From NCBI GenBank assembly GCA_963804885.1, contig CAWDSF010000015.1:1-64000 (forward strand): 64,000 nt of DNA, read 5' to 3'. This document shows positions 38,533-47,735 of this stretch, one piece after another (the first letter of the stretch is position 1; each line of letters opens with the position of its first letter). Source of the DNA: PALSA-1004 sp963804885 (GTDB lineage: Bacteria > Pseudomonadota > Gammaproteobacteria > Burkholderiales > SG8-41). The position numbers and the translations under genes were made by a program. Under the pieces are notes generated by a model. That model was not told the origin of the DNA. It was given only the letters and a program-made list of their open reading frames with translations, and searched no databases.

Positions 38533-39528
38533 ATGACGGGAATACTGGTGTCCAAAGGCTTCATCGCGACGCATGGCGCCCGCCTGGACGAGGTCGCTAA
38601 GCGCCTCAAGCTGAAGCCTGACATCGTGCACTTGCCGGATGACCCAAAGGCACGGCTGAGCGAGCGCGACCTGGACCGCATCGAAGTCACGATGTCCACA
38701 CGCGACGTCCGATTCTCGGATCACTACGACAGCTTCGCCGATACGCTCCTCGCAGCGAAGAACCTGCAATGGGCGCACTTTCACAGCACTGCGATCGAGC
38801 AGCATCCGGTGGTGGCGCCGCTGCTCGCGCGTGGTGTGAAGCTGACCACGTCGGCGGGCAGCAATGGCGAGCCCGTTGCTCAGACAGCTATCGCGACGCT
38901 GCTCATGCTGGCACGCGGATTCCCACATTGGCTCGACGCGCAGCGCCGCAAGCGGTGGGAACCGGTGCGCGGTGAGCAGGCGCCCGCCGATCTGCGCGGT
39001 CAGACGATCGTGATCGTCGGAATGGGAAACATCGGAAAACCGATCGCGCAGTTTGCGCAGGCGATTGGCATGCACGTCATCGGCATCCGCCGCCAGCCGA
39101 AAGGTGCAAACGATCCGGTCGACGAAATGCATACGTTGTCCGAACTCGGCAACGTCCTTCCACGCGCGGACTGGATCGTGCTCGCCTGCCCGCTGAACGC
39201 GGAAACGCGGCATCTCATCAATGCGAACACACTCGCGCTGATGAAAAAAGGCGCCGCATTGATCAACGTCGCCCGCGGGGGCGTCTGCGACGAACCGGCG
39301 GTCATCGCAGCCCTTCGCAGCGGTCAGTTGGGCTGTGCCCACCTCGACGTGTTCGAAAAAGAGCCGTTGCCCGCTGACTCGCCGTTATGGGACATGCCGA
39401 ATTTGATACTGACGCCGCACAATGCGTCCGCGTCCGGCGGCAATGACCGGCGTAGTGCGGAGATATTTTTGCTCAACCTGGAAAAATGGGCACGCGGCGA
39501 GCCGCTGCTCAATCCGCATACCGGTTAG
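38533..39528 (+). CDS. D-2-hydroxyacid dehydrogenase
   Basis: 331 residues, cytoplasmic NAD(P)-dependent. The substrate-domain start is MTGILVSKGFIATHGARLDE. The Rossmann motif is TIVIVGMGNIGKPIAQFAQ. The catalytic Arg/Glu/His lie in INVARGGVCDEPAVIAAL, HLDVFEKEPLPADSPLW and ILTPHNASA. The end reaches EKWARGEPLLNPHTG. It might reduce an oxo acid released by neighbouring lyases. It converges with the hydratase gene, leaving 12 bp. Confidence 0.9.
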   Translation: MTGILVSKGFIATHGARLDEVAKRLKLKPDIVHLPDDPKARLSERDLDRIEVTMSTRDVRFSDHYDSFADTLLAAKNLQWAHFHSTAIEQHPVVAPLLARGVKLTTSAGSNGEPVAQTAIATLLMLARGFPHWLDAQRRKRWEPVRGEQAPADLRGQTIVIVGMGNIGKPIAQFAQAIGMHVIGIRRQPKGANDPVDEMHTLSELGNVLPRADWIVLACPLNAETRHLINANTLALMKKGAALINVARGGVCDEPAVIAALRSGQLGCAHLDVFEKEPLPADSPLWDMPNLILTPHNASASGGNDRRSAEIFLLNLEKWARGEPLLNPHTG

Positions 39529-39540
39529 ACGACGCACAGA

Positions 39541-40336
39541 TCATTCGACGAAGCGCGCGGTGACACTGCCAAGGCGCGTGAAGTCGACCCGCAAATCGTC
39601 GCGGGGTTGCACCGGGAGATTTCCCATGAACGATCCCGGTCATGATCAACATGCCGGCTTCGAGTTTTTCACCGTAGCCTGCAATCGTATTGGCGACCAG
39701 CGCGACAGCAGTGAGCGGATTGCCCATCACCTCCACGCCGGTTGCCGAGCCTTTCACTTCTCCGTTGATGCTGATGACCATGCCTTCGAGCCTCAAGTCA
39801 ATACCGTGCGGCGCGCTCATCGGTGCACCAATCACAATTCCGCCGCCCGTAAACTTGCTGCCGATGATGCGCATGGCGTGGCTTCGTTTTACGCGCTCGC
39901 CGCGGCTGGCGACGACTTCAATCGCCGGGAACAACCCGGCGGTCGCGAGCAATACATCGGTGATGCCGACACCCGGTCCGGCCAGATCGTGCTTGAGCAG
40001 CACCGCGACTTCCGACTCGACGATCACGCGTTTATAGCCACCGATCCGTATCGGCACCTCCTCCGCGTAAAGTCCCGAGTGCATCAGGCAGCCGACCATT
40101 GGGCCTTCAACGTGCTCGGTGGTCTGGATCGCGCGGCTCGCGCCCGCGACCTTGTAGCCGATGTGGCGATCGCCTTTAGCGATACGACGTTTCATCAGCG
40201 CATCGCGAAGGCGGTAAGCGTCGCGGGCATCGAGATCGGGAATTTTGTCGACGACGTCGCCGACGGGCCCGTCCTCGAAGATCTGCGCTTCGAGCCAGTC
40301 GAGTACCGGCTTGTGCGTGTTTTCCATACTGCTCAT
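39541..40336 (-). CDS. 2-oxopent-4-enoate hydratase/4-oxalocrotonate decarboxylase family protein, copy 1 (3' frameshift)
   Basis: About 264 residues of the MhpD/XylJ group in the FAH superfamily, which hydrate 2-hydroxydienoates or decarboxylate oxalocrotonate. Blocks: PDLDARDAYRLRDALMKRRI, KGDRHIGYKVAGASRAIQ, VESEVAVLLKHDLAGPGVG (metal Glu pair), PAIEVVASRGERV, APHGIDLRLEGMVISINGEV. One indel near 39640 moves the last ~33 codons (FMGNLPVQPRDDLRVDFTRLG...) to another frame, ending at 39541. Its start overlaps the upstream paralogue's stop by 4 bp. Confidence 0.86.
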
Positions 40337-41115
40337 GCGGTGAATCGGGCGTGCAGGCTGCCGATGCGCGTGAACTCGACCGTGAGATCGTCGCCCGGTT
40401 TCACGAGCATTGCGGTCACGATCGAACCTGTCATCAGGATCATGCCGGTTTCGAGCATTTCGCCGTAGTCGCCAATCTTGTTGGCAATAACGGCCACAAG
40501 GCGCAGCGGATCGCCGAGCACTTCAACGCCGGTCGCTGAGCCGCGCACTTCACCATTGATGCTAATCACCATGCCTTCGAGACGGAGATCGATACCGCGC
40601 GGTGAACTCATCGGCGAGCCGAGCATGATGCCGCCGTTCGACTTGTGGATGGCGATGCCCATCTGACGGCTGCGCTTGCGTCCGCCGTGCGTCTGCTCGG
40701 CGATTTCGATCGCCGGGAATATGCCTTCGACCGCGAGCAGCGCCTCTTCATGCGTAACGCCCGGGCCCTTCAGATCACGATTCAGCAACACTGCAATCTC
40801 GGGTTCCACCAGCGTTTCGATGCCGTCCCTCAGCTTGATCGGTTTGCCTTCTTCAAAACTTCCGGATCGCATGAGGGAACCGATGATAGGCCCTGCGACG
40901 CCGCGGTCTTGCTGCATGGCGCGGCTCGTATACGCTGCCTTGTAGCCGACGAGTCGATCGCCCTTCGCGATCTTGCGTTTCGCCAGCGCGAACTGCAAGC
41001 GGTACGCGTCGTCCCACGTCAGGTCGGGTATTTTTTCAATGATGTCGACGTAAGGCTGAGTGCCGGAAATCTGCTCTTCGAGAAAATCGAGCTGTTGCTG
41101 CGGCGAGTCCTTCAA
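40333..41115 (-). CDS. 2-oxopent-4-enoate hydratase/4-oxalocrotonate decarboxylase family protein, copy 2
   Basis: 260 residues, a tandem paralogue of the gene it overlaps at 40333-40336. Shared blocks are IPDLTWDDAYRLQFALAKRKI, KGDRLVGYKAAYTSRAMQ, VEPEIAVLLNRDLKGPGV, PAIEIAEQTHGGRKRS, PRGIDLRLEGMVISINGEVRG and the ending GDDLTVEFTRIGSLHARF. Tandem pairs of this fold form hetero-complexes in meta-cleavage operons (decarboxylase and hydratase), but there is no ring-cleavage dioxygenase here. It also overlaps the dienelactone hydrolase gene by 4 bp. Confidence 0.88.
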   Translation of the reverse strand: MKDSPQQQLDFLEEQISGTQPYVDIIEKIPDLTWDDAYRLQFALAKRKIAKGDRLVGYKAAYTSRAMQQDRGVAGPIIGSLMRSGSFEEGKPIKLRDGIETLVEPEIAVLLNRDLKGPGVTHEEALLAVEGIFPAIEIAEQTHGGRKRSRQMGIAIHKSNGGIMLGSPMSSPRGIDLRLEGMVISINGEVRGSATGVEVLGDPLRLVAVIANKIGDYGEMLETGMILMTGSIVTAMLVKPGDDLTVEFTRIGSLHARFTA

Positions 41116-41858
41116 CGCTGTCCCTTTCGCAACTGGCGCTCAAACATCTCGAAAATGCGTTTCCACGAAAGCTCGGATGCTTCCTGGTGGTAGACGACAC
41201 GTCCCGGAAACGCGTATCCGTGTTCGGTGCCTGGATGGACTTCGACAAATGACCTGACCGGGCAGCTTTTAAGTTGCACCCGGATCTTCTCGACGGTTTC
41301 GGGAGGCGCCGAGTGATCGTGCTCCGCGAAGCCAAAATAAATTTCACCTTGGAGCTTCTCCAGGACGAGATTCGGTGAATCCGCTTGTGTCGTGATAAGT
41401 TGAGTGCCGAACAGTGATGCTGCCGGCTTTAAACTGATCGCGGAAAATTTGCCAGCGGCGAGCACCGCGAACCGGCCGCCCTGGCAATAGCCGATGGTGC
41501 CCTTAGGGCCCGTGCGAGCGGCTTTGTCCTCAGCGATGAATTCCAGCAGCGCGCGGGTGTCTTCGACGACTTTGCTGTTGACCAGACTGCCGCTCGCGAT
41601 TTTTCGCAGCGCGAGAATTTTTTCGTCTTTGCTGTCGGGATCGATGACTATGGTTCCAAGGCGGTAATAAAGTGATGGCACGGCGCAGTAATACCCCTCT
41701 GCCGCCACACGGCGCGCCATGCCACGCAGAATTTCGCTCAAGCCACCGACGTTTTGAAACATGACGACGGCGGGGAAGGGTCCGGTGCCGTCGGGATGGA
41801 CGACGAAAGTTTCCATTTGTCCATCCGGTGTCGTCACATGTACATGTCGTTCCTGCAC
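41112..41858 (-). CDS. Dienelactone hydrolase family protein
   Basis: 248-residue alpha/beta hydrolase with the Cys-Asp-His triad of dienelactone hydrolases: Cys in TIGYCQGGRFAVLAAG, Asp in FGFAEHDHSAPP and His in GTEHGYAFPGR. The start MQERHVHVTTPDGQMETFVV and oxyanion region FPAVVMFQNVGGLSE are typical. It opens a three-gene coupled operon with the two hydratase-like genes. Cytoplasmic lactone or ester hydrolysis is expected; the natural substrate is unknown. It is divergent from Bug 8. Confidence 0.9.
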   Translation of the reverse strand: MQERHVHVTTPDGQMETFVVHPDGTGPFPAVVMFQNVGGLSEILRGMARRVAAEGYYCAVPSLYYRLGTIVIDPDSKDEKILALRKIASGSLVNSKVVEDTRALLEFIAEDKAARTGPKGTIGYCQGGRFAVLAAGKFSAISLKPAASLFGTQLITTQADSPNLVLEKLQGEIYFGFAEHDHSAPPETVEKIRVQLKSCPVRSFVEVHPGTEHGYAFPGRVVYHQEASELSWKRIFEMFERQLRKGQR

Positions 41859-41974
41859 GGGTCATCCTTCTTCGTGAGTGCGAGCCTCGGGAATCGGTGT
41901 CGCGGTCTTCGGCGTCAGTCGATAAACATGATAATTGGGATAGACGCGAAATAATATCGTTAAAATATTTCCCA

Positions 41975-42979
41975 ATGGGCAATGTTGCGAGTCGCAGGCG
42001 ACGGTCGGGCAGCTATCGAGTTACGATGTTTGGGTCGATGGCGATCTTTGCGCTTGCTAGCATGTTTACCGATGAGCCTCACGCGCAAACATATCCGGAT
42101 CGACCCATTCGCCTCGTCGTGCCTTACGCTCCGGGCGGTAATCTCGATATCACGGCGCGCATTATCGGGCCGCATCTGACCGAATTACTCGGGCAGCCGA
42201 TGGTAATCGAAAACTACGGCGGCGCCGGCGGAACCATCGGCATCGACCGCGTCGCCAAAAGCGCGCCCGACGGTTACACGATCGCGCTTGGCGCCACCGG
42301 TCCGATCACGCTCGCGCCAATTCTTTATGCGAAAAATCCTTACGATTCGATCAATGACCTCACAGCGGTCGGATTCGTATCGAACGTCCCGTCAGTGCTG
42401 CTCGTGCATCCCGCGCTGCCGGCGAGAACCGTGCGTGATTATATTTCGCTCGCCAAGGCGCGGCCGGGGCAGATTACGCTCGGCGGTGCGGGGACTAGTC
42501 GTGCATGCGATCTTTTTCAGTATCAGACCGGAATCAAGGTCGTGTTGATCCGCTATTACAAGGGCTCGGGCCCCGGCTTGATCGATCTGATGGGCGGGCA
42601 TATCGATTCGATGTTCGACCAGATGTCCTCTGCGGCCGTGCACATCAAGTCCGGCAAGCTGCGCGCGCTTGCTGTGGCAACGCCAAACCGCGCTACTCTT
42701 TTTCCGGATATTCCGACGCTCGCAGAATCAGGCGTCAAGGATGCGGAGTCGATCACGTATTCAGGCGTGTTCGGACCTGCCGGACTATCCCGCGATATCG
42801 TCGGCAAACTCAATGGTGCGCTCAATAAGGTGCTTGCGTTGCCGCAGACGAAGGAACGCTTCGCTTCGCTCGGCGCAGAAGTATGGGCAGGCACACCGCA
42901 GCAGTTCGCCACTTTCATCCGTGATGACATCGCTAAATGGCGCAGGCTTGCGAAACAACTCGATATGAAACTCGAGTGA
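41975..42979 (+). CDS. Bug/TctC family solute-binding protein 8
   Basis: 334 residues from MGNVASRRRRSGSYRVTMFG; this start gives a basic n-region before the hydrophobic MAIFALASMF, while a longer reading from 41828 runs antisense into the dienelactone gene. Blocks: YPDRPIRLVVPYAPGGNLDI, VIENYGGAGGTIGIDRVAKS, PDGYTIALGATGPI, FPDIPTLAESGVKDAESI. GGAGTSRACDLFQYQTGIKV differs from the usual HLAGELF region, so the ligand pocket may be unusual. Confidence 0.91.
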   Translation: MGNVASRRRRSGSYRVTMFGSMAIFALASMFTDEPHAQTYPDRPIRLVVPYAPGGNLDITARIIGPHLTELLGQPMVIENYGGAGGTIGIDRVAKSAPDGYTIALGATGPITLAPILYAKNPYDSINDLTAVGFVSNVPSVLLVHPALPARTVRDYISLAKARPGQITLGGAGTSRACDLFQYQTGIKVVLIRYYKGSGPGLIDLMGGHIDSMFDQMSSAAVHIKSGKLRALAVATPNRATLFPDIPTLAESGVKDAESITYSGVFGPAGLSRDIVGKLNGALNKVLALPQTKERFASLGAEVWAGTPQQFATFIRDDIAKWRRLAKQLDMKLE

Positions 42980-43032
42980 CTGAGGCCCCGGAATGCCGCG
43001 CGTGTCGATGCGACGCATCCCGGCGCGATTGC

Positions 43033-43990
43033 ATGACGGCACTGGCGGTGTTGTCATGCAGTTCGATGGTCAGCGTATTCGGCCAGTCTTATCCCGAGCG
43101 TCCGATCCGCGTGGTGGTCAATTTTCCGGCTGGCGGGAACGTCGACACCATCGCGCGGCTCCAGACCGCCGAATTGGAAGCGCGGCTTGGCCGAACGATT
43201 GTGGTCGACAACCGTGCAGGTGCCAACGGCATCATCGGCATCGAGCTCGCGGCGAAAGCACCGCACGATGGATACACACTGCTATTTTCGCCAAGCAGTA
43301 TCGTGGTGAACCAGGTCGTTTATCCAAAAATTCCGTACGATGTGCTGAGGGATTTCGCGCCGATCACGAATGTTGCCGCTGGCACCGGTTATCTGCTGGT
43401 TGTGCATCCATCGGTCGCGGCGCGTACGGTGCGCGAATTGATCATGCTCGCGAAAAGCTCGTTCAGTCCGTTGACTTACAGCACTGCGGGCGCCGGCAAC
43501 CCCCAGCATTTTCTCGGCGAATTCTTCAATGCCCGCGCGGGCATCCACATGATCTCACGTACCGTATAAAGGCGTTCCACAGGCCGTCATCGCGGCGCTC
43601 GGTGGCGAAGTCAGTGCGACATTTCAGCCGCCGCCGTCCGTGGCTCAATATGTGCGCGACGGCAAGCTCCGCGCGTTGGCGTTTACGGGCGCTGCGCGCT
43701 GGGATGGCATGCCCGAAGTACCGACCATCGCCGAAGCAGCGCTGCCCGGATTCGAGATGCGCACGGGATGGCAGGGCTGGTTCGCGCCGGCGAATACGCC
43801 CGGCGCAATCATCGCGAGACTCTACGCGGAAATCCGCAAGGCGCTGGCGGCGCCGAAAGTCCGCGCATATCTCGTGGCCGGCAGCTATGAAATCGTTGGC
43901 GATTCCCCCGAAGAATTCCGCAGGTTTCTCAATGCCGAGCTCAAACGATACGCCGAGATCGCCCGCGTCGCAAAAATCCGGATCGAGTGA
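43033..43990 (+). CDS. Bug/TctC family solute-binding protein 9 (one frameshift)
   Basis: The first frame from ATG 43033 gives MTALAVLSCSSMVSVFGQSY, then PERPIRVVVNFPAGGNVDTI, VVDNRAGANGIIGIELAAKA and HDGYTLLFSPSSIVV, and breaks at HMISRTV before a TAA at 43567. One indel near 43555 restores VPYKGVPQAVIAALGGEVSA and then MPEVPTIAEAALPGFEMRTG to the stop at 43990. The whole is ~318 residues, a normal Bug length. It follows Bug 8 by 53 bp on the same strand. Confidence 0.84.
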
Positions 43991-44042
43991 GCCACGGCAG
44001 CCCCGCATCCGGCCTCCATCCAGGGGGAAGTAAGGACGATGC

Positions 44043-44057
44043 GGCTATAATATAGCC
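44043..44057 (+). promoter_or_regulatory. Palindromic -10 element upstream of hemA
   Basis: GGCTAT-AAT-ATAGCC is a perfect 15 bp palindrome containing a consensus TATAAT (44046-44051), 30 bases before the hemA ATG. No good -35 is seen at the right distance, so either an activator or an extended recognition is needed. The palindrome could also be an operator. Confidence 0.5.
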
Positions 44058-44080
44058 CTGCTATCAACGGCTAACCGCCC

Positions 44081-45334
44081 ATGCAGCTTTTCGCTTTCGG
44101 CATCAACCACGAAACAGCACCGCTGTCGCTGCGCGAGCAGGTGGTTTTCAGCGCCGAAAATCTGGTGCAGGCGCTGCGTGATTTCGTTGACCGCAACACG
44201 GTCAAGGAAGCGGCAATCATCTCTACGTGCAATCGCACGGAGATTTACTGCGACGCCGAGGAGCCGCGGCGGGCGCTGCACTGGCTTGCCGACTATCACA
44301 AGCTCAAACGCCAGCATCTCGAGCCTCACGTCTATCAACTGCCGCAGGCCCAGGCGGTCAAGCATGCGTTCCGCGTTGCCAGCGGGCTCGACTCGATGGT
44401 GCTCGGGGAGCCGCAGATCCTCGGCCAGTTCAAGGATGCCGTGCGCAAGGCCGGTGAAGCCGGCACGCTGGGCCTGCTGCTCAACAAGCTTTTTCAGCGC
44501 ACGTTTTCCGTGGCTAAAACGGTGCGCTCTGAAACCGACATCGGCGCGAGTTCGGTCTCGATGGCGTCGGCGGCGGTGCGGATCGCGGAACGCATTTATC
44601 CAACCATTGCCGAACAGAGTGCGCTGTTCATCGGCGCCGGCGAGATGATCGAGCTCACCGCGACGCACTTCGCAGCGCGTCATCCGCATCGTATGACGTT
44701 CGCCAATCGCACGGTCGAGCGCGCGCAACATCTCGCCGAGCGTTTCCGCGGCCGTGCCATTTCATTTAACGAAATGCCGGCTCAGCTGGCCGTGCACGAC
44801 ATCATCGTTTCCTGCACTGCCAGCATGCTGCCCATCGTCGGCAAAGGATTGATCGAAAGCGCGCTTCGCGTGCGCAAGCACCGCCCGTTTCTCATCATCG
44901 ATCTCGCCGTGCCGCGCGACGTGGAGACGCAGGTCGCGGATCTCGACGACGTGTTTTTATATACGGTCGACGATCTCGGCAAGCTCACGCGCGAAGGACT
45001 CGACATACGTGAGTCCGCGGTCGCGCAGGCCGAAGCGATCATCGAGACGCAGGTCGGTGACTTCATGCAGTGGCTGGAAAATCGTGAGCTGGTGCCGACT
45101 ATCCGCGCATTGCGCGATGATGCGGAGCGAGCGCGGCGCCGGGAAGTCGAGCGTGCGGCGCGACGGCTCGCGCGCGGCGAAGATGCACGGCAGGTGATGG
45201 AATACTTGAGCTACGCGCTGACCAACAAATTTCTGCATGCGCCCACGCACGCCTTGAACCACGCCAACGATGACGACCGCGAACAACTGGTGGCGATGCT
45301 GAGACGGCTGCACCAGCTCAAGCATTCCGAATGA
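44081..45334 (+). CDS. hemA: Glutamyl-tRNA reductase HemA
   Basis: 417 residues. The enzyme reduces glutamyl-tRNA(Glu) to glutamate-1-semialdehyde with NADPH, the first step of C5 tetrapyrrole synthesis. MQLFAFGINHETAPLSLREQ is the family start. Catalytic Cys50 lies in IISTCNRTEIYC, GLDSMVLGEPQILGQFKDA follows, the NADPH-binding region is ALFIGAGEMIELTATHF, and the dimerisation helix ends the protein (RQVMEYLSYALTNKFLHAPT). It overlaps prfA by 4 bp, the hemA-prfA-prmC order of betaproteobacteria. Confidence 0.97.
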   Translation: MQLFAFGINHETAPLSLREQVVFSAENLVQALRDFVDRNTVKEAAIISTCNRTEIYCDAEEPRRALHWLADYHKLKRQHLEPHVYQLPQAQAVKHAFRVASGLDSMVLGEPQILGQFKDAVRKAGEAGTLGLLLNKLFQRTFSVAKTVRSETDIGASSVSMASAAVRIAERIYPTIAEQSALFIGAGEMIELTATHFAARHPHRMTFANRTVERAQHLAERFRGRAISFNEMPAQLAVHDIIVSCTASMLPIVGKGLIESALRVRKHRPFLIIDLAVPRDVETQVADLDDVFLYTVDDLGKLTREGLDIRESAVAQAEAIIETQVGDFMQWLENRELVPTIRALRDDAERARRREVERAARRLARGEDARQVMEYLSYALTNKFLHAPTHALNHANDDDREQLVAMLRRLHQLKHSE

Positions 45335-46422
45335 AAGCGAGCATAGCCGCCAAGCTGGCGCAACTGACGCTGCGGCTCGAAGAACTCAACGGTCTCCTCA
45401 GCTCCGAAACCGTCACAGCGAATCTGGACAACTATCGCAAGCTCTCGCGCGAGCATGCGGAGATTACGCCCGTGGTCGAGCTGTATAAGGCGTACCGGCA
45501 TACGGAAGACGACCTGCACACGGCACAGGAGCTCACCAACGATCCGTCGATGCGGGAATTTGCGGAGACTGAAATCCGGGACGCACGCGTCAAGCTCACG
45601 GAGCTCGAAGCGGCGCTGCAGAAAGAACTGTTGCCCAAAGACCCCAACGACGATCGCAACATTTTCCTCGAGGTTCGCGCAGGAACCGGAGGCGATGAGT
45701 CGGCGCTATTCGCGGGCGACCTTTTTCGCATGTATGCGCGCTACGCCGAGCGCAATCGCTGGCAGGTGGAGGTGATGTCACAGAGCCAGGGTGAAGCGGG
45801 CGGCTACAAGGAAATCATTGCACGCATCATCGGCCAGGGAGCGTACTCGAAGCTCAAGTTCGAATCGGGCGGGCACCGCGTGCAGCGCGTGCCGACCACG
45901 GAAACCCAAGGCCGCATTCACACTTCCGCATGCACGGTTGCGGTTCTTCCCGAGGCTGACGAAGTTGCGGACGTCGTGTTAAATCCTGCCGAGATGCGCA
46001 TCGACACGTTTCGATCTTCGGGCGCGGGCGGGCAGCACATCAACAAAACAGATTCCGCAATCCGCATCACGCATCTGCCAACAGGGATCGTCGTTGAGTG
46101 TCAGGACGATCGCTCGCAGCACAAGAACAAGGCGCGCGCACTCTCGGTTCTCGCGGCGCGCATCAAGGACAAGCAAGTTCGCGAGCAGCAGCAGAAAACC
46201 GCAGCCACGCGCAAATCGCTGATCGGCAGCGGCGACCGCTCGGAGCGCATACGCACCTACAATTTTCCACAAGGGCGCGTAACCGATCATCGTATCAATC
46301 TGACGCTCTACAAGATCGCCTCGATCATGGATGGCGACCTCGATGACCTTACGCGCGCACTGAGCTCCGAACACCAGGCGGAACAGCTTGCTGCGCTCGG
46401 GGAAGAAACACAGGCGGCCTGA
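45331..46422 (+). CDS. prfA: Peptide chain release factor 1
   Basis: 363 residues; RF1 releases nascent peptides at UAA and UAG. The RF1 signature HRVQRVPTTETQGRIHTSAC is present. The GGQ loop is SSGAGGQHINKTDSAIRITH near residue 233, where PrmC methylates the Gln. The C-terminus is YNFPQGRVTDHRINLTLYKI and ALSSEHQAEQLAAL. The ATG overlaps the hemA stop (ATGA). Its modifier gene prmC follows 21 bp downstream. Confidence 0.97.
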   Translation: MKASIAAKLAQLTLRLEELNGLLSSETVTANLDNYRKLSREHAEITPVVELYKAYRHTEDDLHTAQELTNDPSMREFAETEIRDARVKLTELEAALQKELLPKDPNDDRNIFLEVRAGTGGDESALFAGDLFRMYARYAERNRWQVEVMSQSQGEAGGYKEIIARIIGQGAYSKLKFESGGHRVQRVPTTETQGRIHTSACTVAVLPEADEVADVVLNPAEMRIDTFRSSGAGGQHINKTDSAIRITHLPTGIVVECQDDRSQHKNKARALSVLAARIKDKQVREQQQKTAATRKSLIGSGDRSERIRTYNFPQGRVTDHRINLTLYKIASIMDGDLDDLTRALSSEHQAEQLAALGEETQAA

Positions 46423-46443
46423 GCCGCCACTCCGTAAATAGCA

Positions 46444-47272
46444 ATGCAGATGACGATTGCGCAGGCGCTTGACGATGCGCGGCTTGCCCGCGTCGATGCG
46501 CGTGTGCTGATGTGTCACGCGCTCGTCGTCAGTCGCTGCGTACTTGATTGCGCACGCGGACGAAAAGTTGACGAGCGTCCAGTACGCGGCGTACGACTCG
46601 CTCGCCAAACGGCGTGCACAGGGTGAGCCGGTCGCCTATATCGTCGGCTCGCGCGAGTTCTTCAGCCGCGAATTTAGCGTCACTCCGGCTGTCTTGATTC
46701 CGCGCCCCGAGACTGAATTGCTGGTTGAATATGCGCTCGAGCGCATGCCTGCAGATTCGACGGCGCACGTGCTTGATCTCGGGACGGGCAGCGGTTGTAT
46801 TGCGATCAGCATTGCGCGTGAGCGTCCGTTGGCGCACGTCGTTGCGGTCGATAATAGCGCCGACGCAGTTGCGATCGCGCGGGAGAACGCGCACCGCCAT
46901 CAGGTGAGCAACATCGAAATCAAGTTGAGCAACTGGTTTTCGGCGCTGGAAGGTCGCCGCTTCGATGTCATCGTGTCGAACCCGCCGTATGTAGCCGACC
47001 GTGACGCGCATCTCAATCACGGCGACTTGCGCTTCGAGCCATCGAGCGCGCTACGTGGCGGTGACGATGGCTTGGACTCTGTGCGGACCATCATTGCTGG
47101 CGCGCCTGGTTATCTGACTGCGCGCGGCGTGCTCGCGATCGAGCATGGATACGATCAGGTTGCATCGGTCCGCGCGCTCCTGCAGTCATCAGGATTCGTG
47201 GACATCTTTACCCGTAAAGACCTGGCGGGTATCGAGCGCATCAGCGGTGGAAAGTCGACGGCCGCGGCATAA
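46444..47272 (+). CDS. prmC: PrmC, release factor glutamine methyltransferase (one frameshift)
   Basis: About 275 residues. The first frame gives MQMTIAQALDDARLARVDAR and VLMCHALVVSR; an indel near 46530 shifts to YLIAHADEKLTSVQYAAYDS, then RRAQGEPVAYIVGSREFFSR, the SAM motif HVLDLGTGSGCIAISIARE and the glutamine-binding NPPY in FDVIVSNPPYVADRD. It methylates the GGQ glutamine of release factors, matching its place after prfA. Confidence 0.93.
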
Positions 47273-47288
47273 CCTCTAGGTGCTCGTC

Positions 47289-47317
47289 TTGACGGTCGAT
47301 TCATGCGGCGATAAAAT
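47289..47317 (+). promoter_or_regulatory. Sigma-70 promoter of grxD
   Basis: TTGACG (47289-47294), a 17 bp spacer and TAAAAT (47312-47317) stand 35 bp before the grxD ATG. With CAGGAGTC before the start, this makes a complete housekeeping promoter, so grxD can be expressed apart from hemA-prfA-prmC. Confidence 0.75.
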
Positions 47318-47352
47318 ACCGGATTAAATCACTCAAGTATTCAGGAGTCAGT

Positions 47353-47674
47353 ATGAACGTACAGGACGTAATCAAAGACCAGGTTACGAAAAACCCGGTC
47401 GTGCTCTATATGAAAGGCTCGCCGGATTTTCCCCAGTGCGGATTTTCGGCTAACGTCGTGGGGATACTGCGCGCGTGCGGCATGGAAAACTTCTACTCGG
47501 TCAACGTGCTGGAAGATCCCGACATTCGTCAGGGTATCAAGCAGTACCGCAAACTGGCCCACGATCCCACAGCTCTACGTCGACGGCGAGTTCGTCGGTG
47601 GCTCGGACATTCTGCGCGAGATGTACGAAAACGGCGAACTGCAAAAGATACTGGCAGGCAAAACGGCAGCCTGA
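47353..47674 (+). CDS. grxD: Monothiol glutaredoxin GrxD (one frameshift)
   Basis: About 106 residues. The CGFS active site (Cys29) lies in YMKGSPDFPQCGFSANVVGI. Such glutaredoxins carry 2Fe-2S clusters with glutathione and BolA proteins. An extra A near 47550 (a run of three where two fit) shifts QYR to the frame of NWPTIPQLYVDGEFVGGSDI and LREMYENGELQKILAGKTAA, ending at 47674. The restored length and motifs are standard. Confidence 0.93.
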
Positions 47675-47735
47675 TAAAGCGGTAAAAAGGATAGCTGTTG
47701 GTGACGGCCATCTGGGTGGATGGCCGTTAACTTTT

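Noticed and set aside
39541..41858. Aromatic meta-cleavage operon
   Set aside because: Hydratase-like genes and a dienelactone hydrolase are present, but no extradiol dioxygenase, semialdehyde dehydrogenase or 4-hydroxy-2-oxovalerate aldolase.
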